A DNA stretch of 64,000 bases from Tetrahymena thermophila SB210 (taxonomy: Eukaryota > Ciliophora > Oligohymenophorea > Hymenostomatida > Tetrahymenidae). The position numbers and the translations under genes were made by a program. The DNA lies in contig NW_002476301.1 of the NCBI RefSeq assembly GCF_000189635.1, positions 124,001-188,000 of the forward strand, given 5' to 3'. The notes under the pieces are model-generated. The model did not search any database. It had not been told where the DNA came from and worked only from the letters and a program-made list of their open reading frames with translations. Positions 26,358-40,500 of the stretch are shown here, in pieces. Within the stretch, counting starts at the first letter, position 1; each line of letters starts with the position of its first letter.

Positions 26358-27833
26358 TCAAACATACCACTCAATTTCAATTAGAGGAATAAGTTAAGTG
26401 ATTTTATTTTCAGAGTTTCCTGTAGAGCAATAGATTTTATACTTTTCAAATTCTGGATAATCATCTTCATTTTTGCATTTAAAAAATGTGAGTGGATTCC
26501 AGGGGATCCATTCTATGTTCTAATTATATTAATACTTATATTCTATTGGAGTATCTATCCTATCACCTATGTTAACAATTTAAACCTATCCAAGCTTACT
26601 AGCTCCTACCAACGCTATGGAGTTCTAAGATTTTTTTATGAAATCTTACTTGTTCTTAATAACAATATTCTTTTCTTCGAGTTTAGTTATTATTTTAAAT
26701 GAGTGAATACTATAGCTGAAATTAAAAAATTTCATAATGTGTTAGCCTGTTACTATATTAATTATATCAACTCTGCCTTAAGTTTAAAAGCTATATCCAA
26801 CTAAATACTTAAAGTTAATAAATCTTTACAGACACCAAATTGATCTTTGAAATTTAAAAGATCTGACTTATTTAGCTTTATTCAAATTTGGGCTAAACTT
26901 TAAAACTTTCAAAAATCCTTAGCCTGTTCCATATGACATAAAATTATCATCACTTTCGCAAAATGAATACACTTATGAAGTTTCTCCTATTGATTAAATA
27001 AGCTTTAACGAAACTTTTAAATTAGATAATTCTTCAACATATTCGCTTTCATCATCAGAATAATATTCGCAAAAATTACCAAAGTTTTTGTCAATTGTTT
27101 AAGCTTGAGGATCTGTTATTTCTTCTTCACTATCTTTTATTTCTCCTTCATTCCTAATAGATTATTCTTCCTCAAATTAGTTAATTTGTTATTTTTGAAT
27201 ACTGATCTTCCATATTTTAAAATAAAAGTCACTCCCACATGTAATTAATAGATTTTTGTCTTCTATATAGTATATTTTAGTTATTGATTTATTGTGAACA
27301 ATTTGTTAGCTAATAAACCCCACTATTCCCTAATCTATTAAGGATAAATCATAAAAGCATAAGGATCTATCGTATAGTCCTCCACCAGAAATAACTATAT
27401 CCACACCTTAAATAGTAATTATTTCTATAGATAGAACCCAATCTGAGTGTTTGTAATCTTCAAATATAAGCTAATTCTTTTATAGATCATAGCAAAAAAA
27501 CTGATTCTGACTTGTTCCTAAGAATATATATCTGTTTTTGTATGAAGCTACTGCACAAATAAAGCCATAGCCTGGGCATTTCATAGGCTTGTAAGTACCT
27601 CTCAAATTTACTTACCTTCTTTATAACTAATATAAATTTGGTGTTTCTGTTTCTATTTTTTCATCCCAATCTTTTTTAAATTCTTCGACAATCATTTAAG
27701 TGTTATTGTTGTTATTGTTAATATTTTCTTGAATATTTACTTCTTCTTAATCTACTAAATCTTAGTTTTAGCTTTAATTCATAATTTAATTGTTTATTAA
27801 ATCTAGTATTGACTATAAATTAGCATTGTCCAT
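26358..27833 (-). CDS. WD40-repeat-like protein
   Basis: An intronless reading frame of 491 residues, from the ATG at 27831-27833 to TGA (complement of 26358-26360). The first 50 or so residues are Q/N-rich. After that come beta-propeller-like repeats: YGFICAVASYKNRYIFLGTS, HSDWVLSIEIITIQGVDIVISGGG, HNKSITKIYYIEDKNLLITCGSDFYFKIWKI (given here as separate strands of one pattern). The third unit has the classic ...ITCGSDFYFKIW ending of a WD repeat. An acidic insert (DSEEEITDP, DDESEY) divides the propeller. WD40 proteins are scaffolds; no specific family was recognised. The gene sits between the two giant paralogues on the opposite strand and shares its upstream region with copy B. No second copy is in the window. 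Confidence 0.72.
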
Positions 27834-28568
27834 TTATTTAGTTCTCTATTATTTTTTAGTTTGATTTTACTACTTTACCTACTTTTTTAAAGAAAGAATA
27901 TTGATAAATGATTAAATTAGTATAGAAGAATTATACTAAATCTGACAAAATCTGATTAATTTAAATAGATATTTTCTCGGTTGTTTTTTAAATCATAATG
28001 TATGAAAAATCTTATAAAACTATTTCTTTTTTATTATAATAAAAAGTTAAAAATAAAGAAAAAAAATTGTTTAATAAAATAATTTAAAACAAAATAAAAT
28101 TCAAAGTAAAATATTTAAAAAAGTATGATAATTCACATTTAAATTTGTTTTTAATTTTCAACAATAAATTAACTTTATATTTTTTTATTCCAATTTAAAC
28201 TTATCCTATTTTATAAAGGGAAACAAACTGATTGAAGAAAATCATTTTATAAGTACTTTTATATTCCTTTTATTTAAACAATAAATAAATTGAATTTTTA
28301 TGGACAGTTTTTTGATCATCACAATAAGTGAAATAACTAAAATTCAACTAAATAAAACTTGTTAAAAATAAAAAACTGTAATTTAAATTAGATTATTAAT
28401 AAGTAAAAAACCAGAAAGAGAAAGAAAGCCATTTAAGTTTAATATATAAATATTTAAATAATTAAGTAAGATTAAGGCAAAAAGATTTAAATATATTTTG
28501 TTAGTTTTATTAATCAAATACGAATTTTATAGTGATAGTTTACTGAGGATAAGCTAAAAATTACTAAA
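27834..28568. other. Divergent promoter region
   Basis: This 735-base AT-rich gap separates the starts of the minus-strand WD40-like gene and giant gene copy B, so both promoters must lie here. No recognisable element stands out beyond poly(A)/poly(T) runs. Confidence 0.55.
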
Positions 28569-31500
28569 ATGAATGAACCAAATAGAATATATGGTCAAAG
28601 AATACCTAGGGTATCATACAGTGGCTATTCCTAAGAAAGAATAGAGTCATTTGTAAGATTAGTTAAATAATTTGAGTATACTCCTGAATATATCAAACCC
28701 TATAGAAAGTTAATTTTAGATGGCAACTAAGATTTTATCAAATTCATAGTCATATGCATTAATGATTTGGTTTAATATTGCGATGACTATGAGCCATGGT
28801 CTTAATTTAATTCCCTCAGAATTCTCAAATAACTAATAGAAACTTTCTCAGAGGAATTTTAAGTTGAAGTAGAGTAGAACTTATTAGAATAATTATAGAA
28901 AGTAGCATTAAGAATAAAGTAAAGTAGTTAAGAAAATGGAAGTCTCTATTTTATTAAAGAGAATTGTGTTCAAAGTAATGAGTTGAGATTCTTAGGCTAA
29001 TAATACAATATTTTATTATTAGAATGCTTGTAAATTTGGAGTATTTGGTTTAAAAATTCTAAATATGAAGCTGTCTATAATCATCTAAAAAATGCTGGCA
29101 TCAAGTTTCCTTAAAATTATGTATATTTTTCTCCTACATAGGGATAAATGACTCCAGAATAAGTTTAAAAAGAAATATAAAGCGTAAAATAAAAGTATGA
29201 TCCTCAACCAAAAGAGACAGAAAAAAAAGATAAAGCAGATAAAGAAAAGGGAGATAAAGGTGAAAAAGATGAAAAAACTGAGGAGAAATAAGATAAACAA
29301 GATAAAAAGGACAAGGAAAAAGATAAAGAAAAAGAGAAAGACAAAGAAAAAATAGAGAAGGCCATTTTAATGAATACAATAGCTGATGAAAAAAAAACAA
29401 GCATATAAAAAATATTTGATTTTTTGAATAAGTACTACGAAAATAATTTACATTATTATAGTATTAGAAGTGTCTTAGGAAGAACTGATCTTGATTATTA
29501 TGATTACAATAATATAGAAAGTTAAGTTTCAGCAAATGATTATTATAAGAAGTATTTATTTACCATTTCAACATTAAAATTTGTTGAGCTTGGTTTCACA
29601 GAAAAGCCATATGCATTTGTTATTTATTGTTACAGGATTTTTATGATAAAATTTTTAGTAAATAATTAAGATAAAGATTACTATAATTTGTTTGTTGATT
29701 ATCTTTTGAAGACACTAATAAATCTTACAGAATATTAGTAAAAATATTATAAGGCTTTAAGAGATTCATACAAACCTATAAAAACGTGCTATAATACTGA
29801 TTAAAAGGCTATAGTTAATTACTATTAGGAACTTATCAATCTAATGAATAGGTTTAACAAATTATACCAAAATAATCAATATTTTTAGGAATTTGAAAAT
29901 CTAATCACAAAGTTAAAAGTTAATAATTCCATTTTTTAATTTAATGAATAAACTGATGAAATAGAATAACTTAGAAGTCAATTACAAGAAAGATTAGAAA
30001 ATAAAAATAAAGAGTTGTAAAATATGCTTTTACATCCTACAAATATGCTGGATATAAAAGAGGCATTTAAATTAAAGCTAATATAGTTGAACTATAGGAG
30101 GAAAATGCAGATTTTGTAAAACAAAGTGGTTGCATTTTAATATTTTACAAAATAAAAACCAAGTAATTTTATTTTTTCTAAGCATAAAATTTATATTATT
30201 TTTTTATAGGCAGTTTTAGTGTCACAAACTTTTAATTGTCTTCTAAAAAGAAGCATATAGTCTATATTTAGGTTGATGATCTCAATGAAGTTTTTAAAGC
30301 TTTAGAAGAGTAAGAAAAACTGAATTTTCCACTACATAATAAAGAACTAAGGTTTTTTCTTTCAAAAGTTTAAATAAAATATGATTAAAAGTATGAAAAT
30401 CAGGGTATTTTACTTTCTAGATTAAGCTTTAAAAATTGCTCCACTTAGTTAATCAATCGTTTTATTATGCTGAATATCACTTCAAAGGATAAGACGCCTA
30501 AATCTCTAGAAATTATTAATTGTGCAATAAATGACTATGAGCTCAGAGATTTATTAAAACACTTAGAAATAATGAATAACTAAAATAGATCAACCGATTT
30601 ATATCCTAGGTATGAAATGAAGCTTAGAGTAGAAGGGTGTAGAAATCTCTCTTATTCATTTTTAGAAATATATAATCACCAAGTTGAGAAGTGGAATTAA
30701 TTATAAGAAAGATATTAAAGTAATAAAGAACAGTATAGATCAACAGTAAGGGATACAAAACTTAACCTTATAATAAAAAATTCAGCTAATTTTAAAGGTG
30801 AGGACTTTTTAAAACTATCCACTTATGAATCAATGAGGTAGCTTATTTACTTTCTTACTTACAAACTAATGAATTAAACTATTAATTAATTAATTAATTT
30901 TTTTTATGAATAATTTTAACCTATATAATAAAAAGAGGAGCAACAGGTATTAAGTTAAAAAAATTAGATGGAGAAAACATAGAAAAGTCTATGCATTTTA
31001 TGTTGTCAGCTCGTTTTATTTACACAAAGGAAGAAATTTATTAAAAAAGTGCGTACTATGCTACAAACCTTAAAGGCTTAAGTTTTGATTCTTCAGTTTG
31101 TAGTAACTTTGAAGATCTCCCATTAAATGAAGAATACTTTAGTAAATATTTAAAAAAAATAAGCTTTAGATGCATATCTTAAATAAAATAATGTATAAGT
31201 TTTTCTAAAATGGCAATACATTCATTAACTGAATTAAAGGTTTTAAAATTTAAAAATTGTATTCTAACACCTGACTTTTTCAAGAATTTGTCAATGTTAT
31301 CGTCCATAGATCAATTGACAAACCTTAATTTTTAAAATTCATAATTTGATTCTAATGATTTAAACACATTTATTAAAACAACTAATTTGATATCACTATG
31401 CGAATTAAATTTGAGCTAAACTTCTATAGATGATAATACATGCTATTCATTATATTATTTTTACTCTAATAAGTAAGTCCTAAAATCTCTTGATATATCT

Positions 31501-34500
31501 AATAATTAAACTAAAGTAAGGTTAATTATTGATAGTATTTTATTTTAATTAATAATTTTTTTTATATCAAAAGAAATTAACACATAAAGGGATAAAATAT
31601 TTGACTTACATACCTAGTTTATAAAATTTAAATATATCAAATTGTTAGCATGCCGTTGAAGATACTCTTTCAATTTATATAGTTGACTTAATAAGGAGTA
31701 TTAAATAAGCTATGTATTTAAACTAATTTATTTATTTTTTTATATTTTAAAATAGGGAAAAATAAGATATTAAAAGATGAATATAAAGCATTGATAATAC
31801 AATATATCTAAAAACTAAAAAATTATTTACAAAATAAATTTAAAAACCAAGATGAAAATATAGAATAATGCAGTAAGGAAGAGTAACAGGCTATTTAAAT
31901 TCTTGATGAAATTAAATAATTAAAATTAACTTCTTAACAAAAAATCAATTAAAAAGATTATGAAGACTATTTTAACCCAAATGATACAAATATTTATCTT
32001 CACATGATAGAATTTAGAGTTTAGCAGTACTTAAAAGAAACTCAATAAGGCATAACCTTAATGAAAAAAAAAGAAAAAGACCATTTTGAAGAGTATAAGC
32101 TGATATATGATAAGATCAAAGAGATGGAAGATCTAAAAAATAGTTTTAATCCCAAGTGTGGAATAGATACCATAGATTTTTCAGGAAATAAAAATATAAC
32201 ATCTGTTTTCTTTGAGTAATTTGCATCTTATGACTATTTAGAAAAAATCTTCTATTTGAACCTCTCAAAAACAAGTGTCTGTGGAGAAATTTTTACTTAT
32301 ATCAATCAATTTGATGATTGCAAAGACTATAAAGGCTAAACTATTCAAAGAAATGTTAATATATATAAAAAAGGAACTTTGGATGAGGAAGAAATAGAAA
32401 ATAATTAATAAGAAGAAGGAAAAGCTGATGGTTCTTTAAAAAATATAGATGAATCAATGGGTGAAAATGAAGATAATCACGAAGAAAATGGCGAAGATGA
32501 TGAAGATGATGAAGAAGATAAAAAATCAAAAGATGTCGAAAACAAAGAGAAAGAAATCAATTTAAAACAAGAAAATGAATAGAAAAATGATGGTTAAAAT
32601 TCACCAAAATAAAAAAATTAAGCTAAAGCTGAAGATTAAATTAAAAAATAAGAAGAAAATAATTTATTAAAACCACCAAATGATTAAACAAAATCAATGT
32701 AAAATGCCAGCTAGTAGTTTGAAAGCGTAAACTAATATTTAGAAGTTTTAATTCTTTCTTAATGCTAAAATATCAAACCAAGTAAATTTAAAAATCTTTT
32801 TAACACTGTTTTTCATAGTTTGCAGGAATTAAACTTAAATGATTGCAATTACTTTGACATAGAATTTGAAGAATTTATCAAAAATAAATCAAATTGCTTT
32901 AATTTACTTAAAATTATTAATCTTCAACGCTCTAATATAACAAACGAAACTATGTGGAAGTTTCTTTCCGAAGACAAATCCCTTTGCGAAATTTATATTG
33001 ATTTCTCAAATTTTTCATAAAATCCTTACTTCAGTAAATAAATAGAAATATCTAGCCAGATTAATTCTATGTAGAACCTAAAGGGAAAAAATTCAAAATA
33101 AAATAAAAACAAAACGGTAAAAGCAAAATTAGAAGAAAATCGTATTTTACCATGTTTATTTGTTTTCTCAGCTGTTGGGTGCAAGCTTTGGGAAGACAAT
33201 CACCTCTTGGAAATCTTAGAGCAAATTAAGAGCTAAATATTTGATTTTAATTACTTTTTAGGATGCTATCGCCATCTAATTACCAAAAAATTAGTCTATT
33301 ATTTAATTTAAGACTATTAATTATTAAAAAGATACTTTCATTTTAATATTACTGGAGCTGCTCTACCAGATATTGATGAATCCGAAAAATATTAAGAAGA
33401 AACATAATAATTTTATAATGTTTTGCTTAAAGGATTCAAAAAATAAAAAATAGTGAAAAATAAAATTTAGAACTCTAGCCTTGAGACTATTATTTTAGAC
33501 AATACTAGAATCAATTACAAGCTCTTTTCAAAAATTATCAAATATCATCCTTCAATCATTTACATTTCATGCTAAAATACTCCATGTCTTCAGCCTATCA
33601 GTATTGCACATAAAAAAGTAAGTTTTATTTAATTTTCAATAAAAAAATTATGTTCAAAAATTAATTTTAGAAAATAAATAATGAAGACGTGCTAAATATT
33701 GCTCAGTTGATGTATTTGGTTAATTAAAAAAATATGTCTTTAACTGAAAGAAATATAAATGAGGTTCTTTCATAGATAAGAAAAATTAAAGAAGAAGAAA
33801 AAAAAGTTGGTGAAAAACCAAGGAAGATTAGAAAGCTTATACTGAATGGTAACTAATAACTTAGCAGTCAAACTATTGATAAACTTATTTTTGAACTCTT
33901 TCCCTACTTAAACTCTCTTCACTTGCAATATACTAAAGTAGAATCTAATACCATTCTGTAAGTAATTGATAAGGGTTCTGGTATAGAGTATATAGGATTA
34001 AAAGGTTGTCTTCACCTCTCAAAGGAGGTTCTTATTTCTATTTGCAAAAGCAAAAATTTATCTAAACATTTTAGGTTGGAGTGTGTGCTTGAAATGAAAC
34101 ATTTGATTGATTATGAAGTATTAATAGCAATGTCTTAATCAAGGTATATGTCAAACATTCTCTATTTAGATTTATCTGATATTAAGTTACCAAATATGGA
34201 TGACTGTATTATGAGTATTTGCTTTGTTGCTTAAGATGTAAGCATAAATTTGAGAATTATAAATGTAGAAAATACACTGATTAGTGATAGAGGTTTTTAG
34301 ATGATTTCTGTTTCATAAAAATTCAGAAATCTAGAGAGAATATATTTTAAAGATTGCCCTTTGATTACTGAGAGAGGTGTTTCATTCATTGTAGATTCAA
34401 ATAATTTAACAAGATTTGATTTAGGACATTTCTTATACTAGAATTCAGGGTTATTAAATGGAAGAATCATAGATACTCTCAAATATTCAAACAGAAAAAT

Positions 34501-37500
34501 ATTTTTTAGAGTAAATAAATAACCATTTTTTATTATTTAATTTTTTATCACTCACTAACTATAAAAAGGAAATTAACTTTTAGGAGTCAGTTATTTCTGA
34601 TAAAGAGCTTTAAAAACTAATGAATGAGACTTTAACAGATGAATTCGCAGTTAAAACGTTTGATTTTAGGTTTACCCCTAACCTCACTTCAGAGGGTATC
34701 AGGTCTGTTTATAACATTTATTAAAGAACTGTAAGAAAATTATAGTAAGGATAAAATTAAAATGAAGAAATTAGAAATTCTTAGTTAGAGATAATATTCT
34801 TAGACAATAGAGTATTTTATTATAGTTTTTTATGAGGTTGTATAAGTGCTTTAAATTTTAACTAAAGCCTTTCTATTGAAGCAATCTCTAATTTTATTTT
34901 CACAATACTTAAAATAAATTTTTGTAAAAATTAGAGGAATAAATCTTTATTTTATGGTTTACCAAAATACGAGGAAATATTTAACAAAATGTTAGACATT
35001 TGTAAGTTAATTAACTTAATTTTCCATTTTTTAATTATTTATTCAAAGAATAAATTTGTAGAGATCCGAATGCCTCATTATAATAGTAGATTTCTACACC
35101 TTAGAATAATGCTTAAGCTAAAGTAAAATTTATTAGAATAATCGTAAGTATTTTGTTAAATTTATTTATTTGTTTTAGGGCTAGGATAAAAATAAAGATT
35201 AAAAGACTACTAATCAATAATAAAATAATAAACCTGCATAATAAAACTCTAACAAAAATAATTAAATTCCATAAACATATGAAGAAAGTGAAATTGCTTA
35301 GTGGAAAGAATATATTTTAAAAGATGACCCATTTGTTTCTTTTACATTTGATGAAGATCTTAAAAAAGATAATGTTTTAGTTGATATATTTTTATACGCT
35401 GAAAATCTATTTTATTTCAAGTATGACTATTTTATTAAAATCCACAAAGAATTAATTGATAACAATATATTAATGGCTTTTTCTTTAATAAGATATATCG
35501 CCTAAAAAAAAATATATCAAAAAAATATTATTGAGTAAAATAATTAAAATAACAAAGCTTAAGATGAGGCAGAAGTAAATTCATACAAATAATCTTTAGA
35601 CTTCTTTAAAAATGTCAAGCGTAAATTAAACTATATTGACCTATCAGATAATAATTCACTTTCAGAATAGGCTCTTTGTATATTCTTTTTAAACTCTTTG
35701 ATACTAAGAGATGTTTAAATTATAAATTTATCTGGCACATAAGCTACTGAAAAAGTAATCGAAGCCATTATAGCAAGTAAACATCTAGCAGGATTATAAT
35801 TTATATAGTTAGATTAATGTCCAAATATAAAAGATATTAATTTTGTTTTAAACAAAGTTTTGGACTAAAAAGAGAAAAAAGTCAATTATTAATATGACAT
35901 CAGGAAATTTTTCTTTTATTATTTAACATAAATTAATGACGAAACTTTAGCAAGATATCTAAAATATTTTATTGATAAAGTAAATTAATTTAATATATTT
36001 TTAAGAATTGATTTATTTAAATATTATTTCTATTAGTAAATAAAGGTTGAATGCATAAATCTTGAATCTTCTAATGTAAATGGATTATTCTTAAAGTATT
36101 AAGGGTGTTTCTAAAAAATTAGAGTGCTTAATCTTTCAGACACTTATTTTCAATTCCAATATCTTAACTCTCTTGCTTCTTAAAAAAACTGCATCAAAAC
36201 TATTTGGGTTGATAGAACTTATATAATGACAGATAAGGTTATTAAGTAGCAAATAGAATAAGGAACATTTACTTTATTTACAGATATTACCAAGCCACAA
36301 AATGAAGCCAAGAAATTAAGAATTGAGGAATTTTTATACTCTAAAGGATCAGAGTTAAATATCTCACTAAATAGTTTTTTAAAGACTTCATTACTGTATT
36401 TCAAATAGAAGAATTTGAATCTAAATTATTTCCCTCAAATTGACCCTATTTTATTAGCTGAAATTCTATTAAGTACTAATATAAGGCATTTTAGATAAAT
36501 ATGCTTAGATTTTAATCTTAATTGCTAAATTCCTGCTTTCAAAAAAATTCTCAATTTAATTTATATTGCTTGCAAAAACAGTGAGTTGTTTTGTTTTAAA
36601 ACCGACAAGATTTCTTTAAAATATCAAATAGATATTTAATATTTTATTTAATAAAATTACATAAAGCTTGAAAATTTAATTGGTTTGGAAAAATAAAAAG
36701 AATATTTAGATAAGTTTATTTATGTATTTGAAAAAGCTATAGTTGATCCTTCTATAACAACTAATTTTCCTTTTATTTTATAAGAATCGCTATCGTTGAT
36801 GGAGAAGTACTATCGTTTTATTTAAAATTAACAAATTGATCTAGAAGGAGAAGATAAAATTATAAAGCCTCTTCCTAGAATTTAAAATTTTTATTATATT
36901 TTCTTATTTCAGTCATTTTAGTTCACAGAGCTTGATTTAAGCTCAACTTTTATTGAAAGAAAATCCCTTAGACTTCTTTTAAAGCATTTAAGAAATGGAA
37001 ATAATTTATTGAAGCTTAATCTAAATCATCAAAAATTAGTATATGACTAAGATATTATAAAAGTAAAAAGTATTTATTTATTCAGATTATATTAATTTTT
37101 ATTTAAAATATTTAAAAGTATCTCATAAAAAAAAATGAGCTAAATTAGCGCTCGTTTAAATACCTAGAAATATTGAAAGTAGAAGGTACTAATGTTACTT
37201 AGAGAAGTTTATGCAGTATATTACAAGAATGTCCTTTTAGCAGCTCTTTTAACATATCTGAATTAATGGATTGCTACATTTAGAACTAAATATCTAACAA
37301 GTACAATGCCATAAATAACTAGTTAATAGAATATTTGATAAATAGTCGCTATCTTTTAAATATTAAAAATTTAGATTTAAAAGAAATACCTATTACTGAC
37401 AATATTGTAATTTTATTTAAAACAACATTTATTTATTTATTTGTTCAAAATTTTTTTATTTATCAAAGCTTCAATAATTGTTTTACAGTAAATATGCTGT

Positions 37501-40500
37501 GAATATAGAGAAAATATAAGTAAATTACGAATATGTTAGTAATTCAACTTTTATTAGTTTGGCAAGCACCAAAAAATTACCTCTGCTGAAATCATTCTTC
37601 ATAGATAACGATTCAATAAACTGTAAAACTCACTTGCATTACTTGTTAAGAGCTAAAAACGTGCATTTAGATCTTGATATGTCATAAATTATTTTTGAAA
37701 ACAATTTCATGTTCTAATAGCAAAACTATGTTATGAGTATGATTGAAAGTATTTATATGCTCAAACAAAAGACGTTGGTTATGAAAAGTATTCAAGAAAA
37801 TATTGAAAATATTAATTAATTATTGAAACTTTCGCCCTATTTACAGAATATTTAAGTTATACAGATAACCAGCTTAGAAGATAGAGATTCTTTTTATCCA
37901 ATATGGGTTAATTTGGCTAAGACAAACAAATTACCAAATCTTGTTGATTTAAATATTTCCAAAGTTAAACTTTAAGTAAAATAAATTATAATTAATATTA
38001 TCAAAAAATAAATATTTTTTTTTTCTCTATTTAAAATTTAAGCATTTAAAAATACTACTTGTTTAAGAAAATAAACCAAAATTGGATCTATCCAAATTAA
38101 TTTATGAAAATGGAGATGTGGTTGATGAGGAATGCCTTTAAATTCTTAGCAACTAGCCTAATCTTCTAAATATGGAAATTCTTGATCTTTCATCCTTAAG
38201 GATAAGTAATAATTAATTAATAATAATTTTAAAAATAAAATAAATAATTAATATTTTTTTATAAAGTTTAAAATAAAATTAGTAGTTCAAGCTTGTTGGA
38301 ACTAGCCCTTAGTAGATATGTGTGTAATATCAAAAAAATAATATTGTATGAAGATTAAGAGAAAGTTAAAAGAGCTTCGCTTCCCAAGCTGGAAGATAAA
38401 CTGTAAAAAAAGCTTAATAAGCATAAAAAGATTTATGAAATTTATGAGTAAAATGGAGAGGAAATGAATGTTAATAAAGAAGAAGTAGTTAATAATTAAG
38501 GATAATATGCTGGTATTTATGAGGATATGCTTTTAACAAACAACTTTTCTAGTTTAGAAAGTGTTGAATTTAAAAGAGTTGAATGCATTCATCCTTTATA
38601 TGTGTTATATACTGCTCATAGAGTAAAGAAGAGATTTTATTCCCCTAAATTTAATCTTGATGATTTCTTTGTTCATTTAGCTAATCTCTTTTTAGATGAT
38701 ACTTTGGAAGATGAATAAATTGAAAAAAAACAAAAAATAAGGCTAATATTTAACTTATTTTATGAAGTGGATAAATCATTTTACACAAAAAGGCATAAGG
38801 TGCTAAAACTAGCTCCTTTTTAGGCTTTTACTCCTGGAAATCTTTACTAAGTTATAAATAAATTAGAAAACGTTGCTTTAATAGAAGAAATGAATGTCAA
38901 ATTGACGTAATCGTCATATACCTTTTTGTATTTTTTGAAATATAATTTTTCCAGAAATAAGTGTTTTCTCAATATCAGAAAAGTAAATATTGATACTGAT
39001 TATTCTTAAACATACTATTTTGAATCTTCATACTTTAGTAATACTCTCAAAAGTTTAGAATAATCAATTGTAAGTAATTTGTTTTAGTTTAGTCCCTTTT
39101 TTTATAAAATCGTTCTCCCTATGAGAAGTGACAATGATTACAGTATTGATAATATTTTTGAATATTTAATTTCATACCCAAAAATTGTAGGTAGTATGAA
39201 AGATTTAGTTTTGTACTTAGAAGAAATATAGCCTTAAACTATGAATCTATTATTTTAGTCAGTTAAGGAATTTAAATGTAAATAATTAGTCCTAAAAAGG
39301 CATTCAAATAGCTAAGAGTCTAAAGAAGAAAATCTAAAAACATAGCAAGATATTGTCTTAAATAATATACTTACTAAGAAATCGATTAAAAATGTAAAAC
39401 GTTTCAAGCCTGTTTAATAAATAACATTTAAATAATTTATTGAACTTATTAATATTGACTTTTTCCATAGCTCTGTAAATATATTCGAATTTTACAAAAG
39501 TTATGTTGAATAATCTGAATAAACCAAGCCTAAGTTCTCAGAAGTTTTGTAACTCAAGAAATTTAAAAATTATTATCAATTAGAGGAATTGGTTATTCCC
39601 AATTTCGATTTAGATAACAGTAACAATAATAATGAATGTGAACTTTCTTAATTTTAGATTATAAAAATGAGTAATCTTAAAGAGTTAAAGATTTTATATT
39701 CTGTCAGCTAAGCAGATTTGGAATATCTGTGCTATTAAGTATGCAGAATTAATACCAAGCTTAAAATCACTTTTAATTCTATTTAAGACGAGATTTTAAT
39801 TAGCATCTTTACTCCTCCTAAACTTGAACAATAACAAAAACCTTCTACAACAAAATAAAATATTGCAGAAAACGAAGACAAAGAATAAAATATAAACTAT
39901 CAAGAATGTAAGACATCATCACTTTAAATACTTTCTTATACTTATGATTAAAAAGGATGTGATTGGACTTACTTTTTAAAATTGATTAACTTGCATCTGA
40001 ATCAATTAGATGAATAGAAAAAAATGGCTGTTTATGAAAATATAAATTAAAATAGTTCGAGATATTACTTACCTAAGTTACAGTTAACTCCTTAGATACT
40101 TTTCAATAAAGAATTAAGTAAACTAACTGCAAGCAAACTATATTACCCTAATATCTAAATAACTGATCCCAAGTACACTTCATCAATTCAATTATTTATC
40201 AGTAAATTAGATTGTATACATAATGTAAATATTCAAGGAGAAAATGACTATAACTTTTTCCATTTACTTCCTCTTTTCGAAAAATGCTACAGTACTTAGC
40301 TATTCGAAGATATCTTTGAGCACTCAAGTTCATAGATAACCTTTGAAGATATAGCTAAAATTCCTGATTACATATTTATGAACATGAATTATTTATGTCT
40401 CAAGAAAAACAAGTTTATCTTGAATGAAAAAACAATAGAAATTATTTAGTATTAGAAAAAGAGATTTTTCTTAGATGATGCCGGAGTTTAAAATAAAAAG

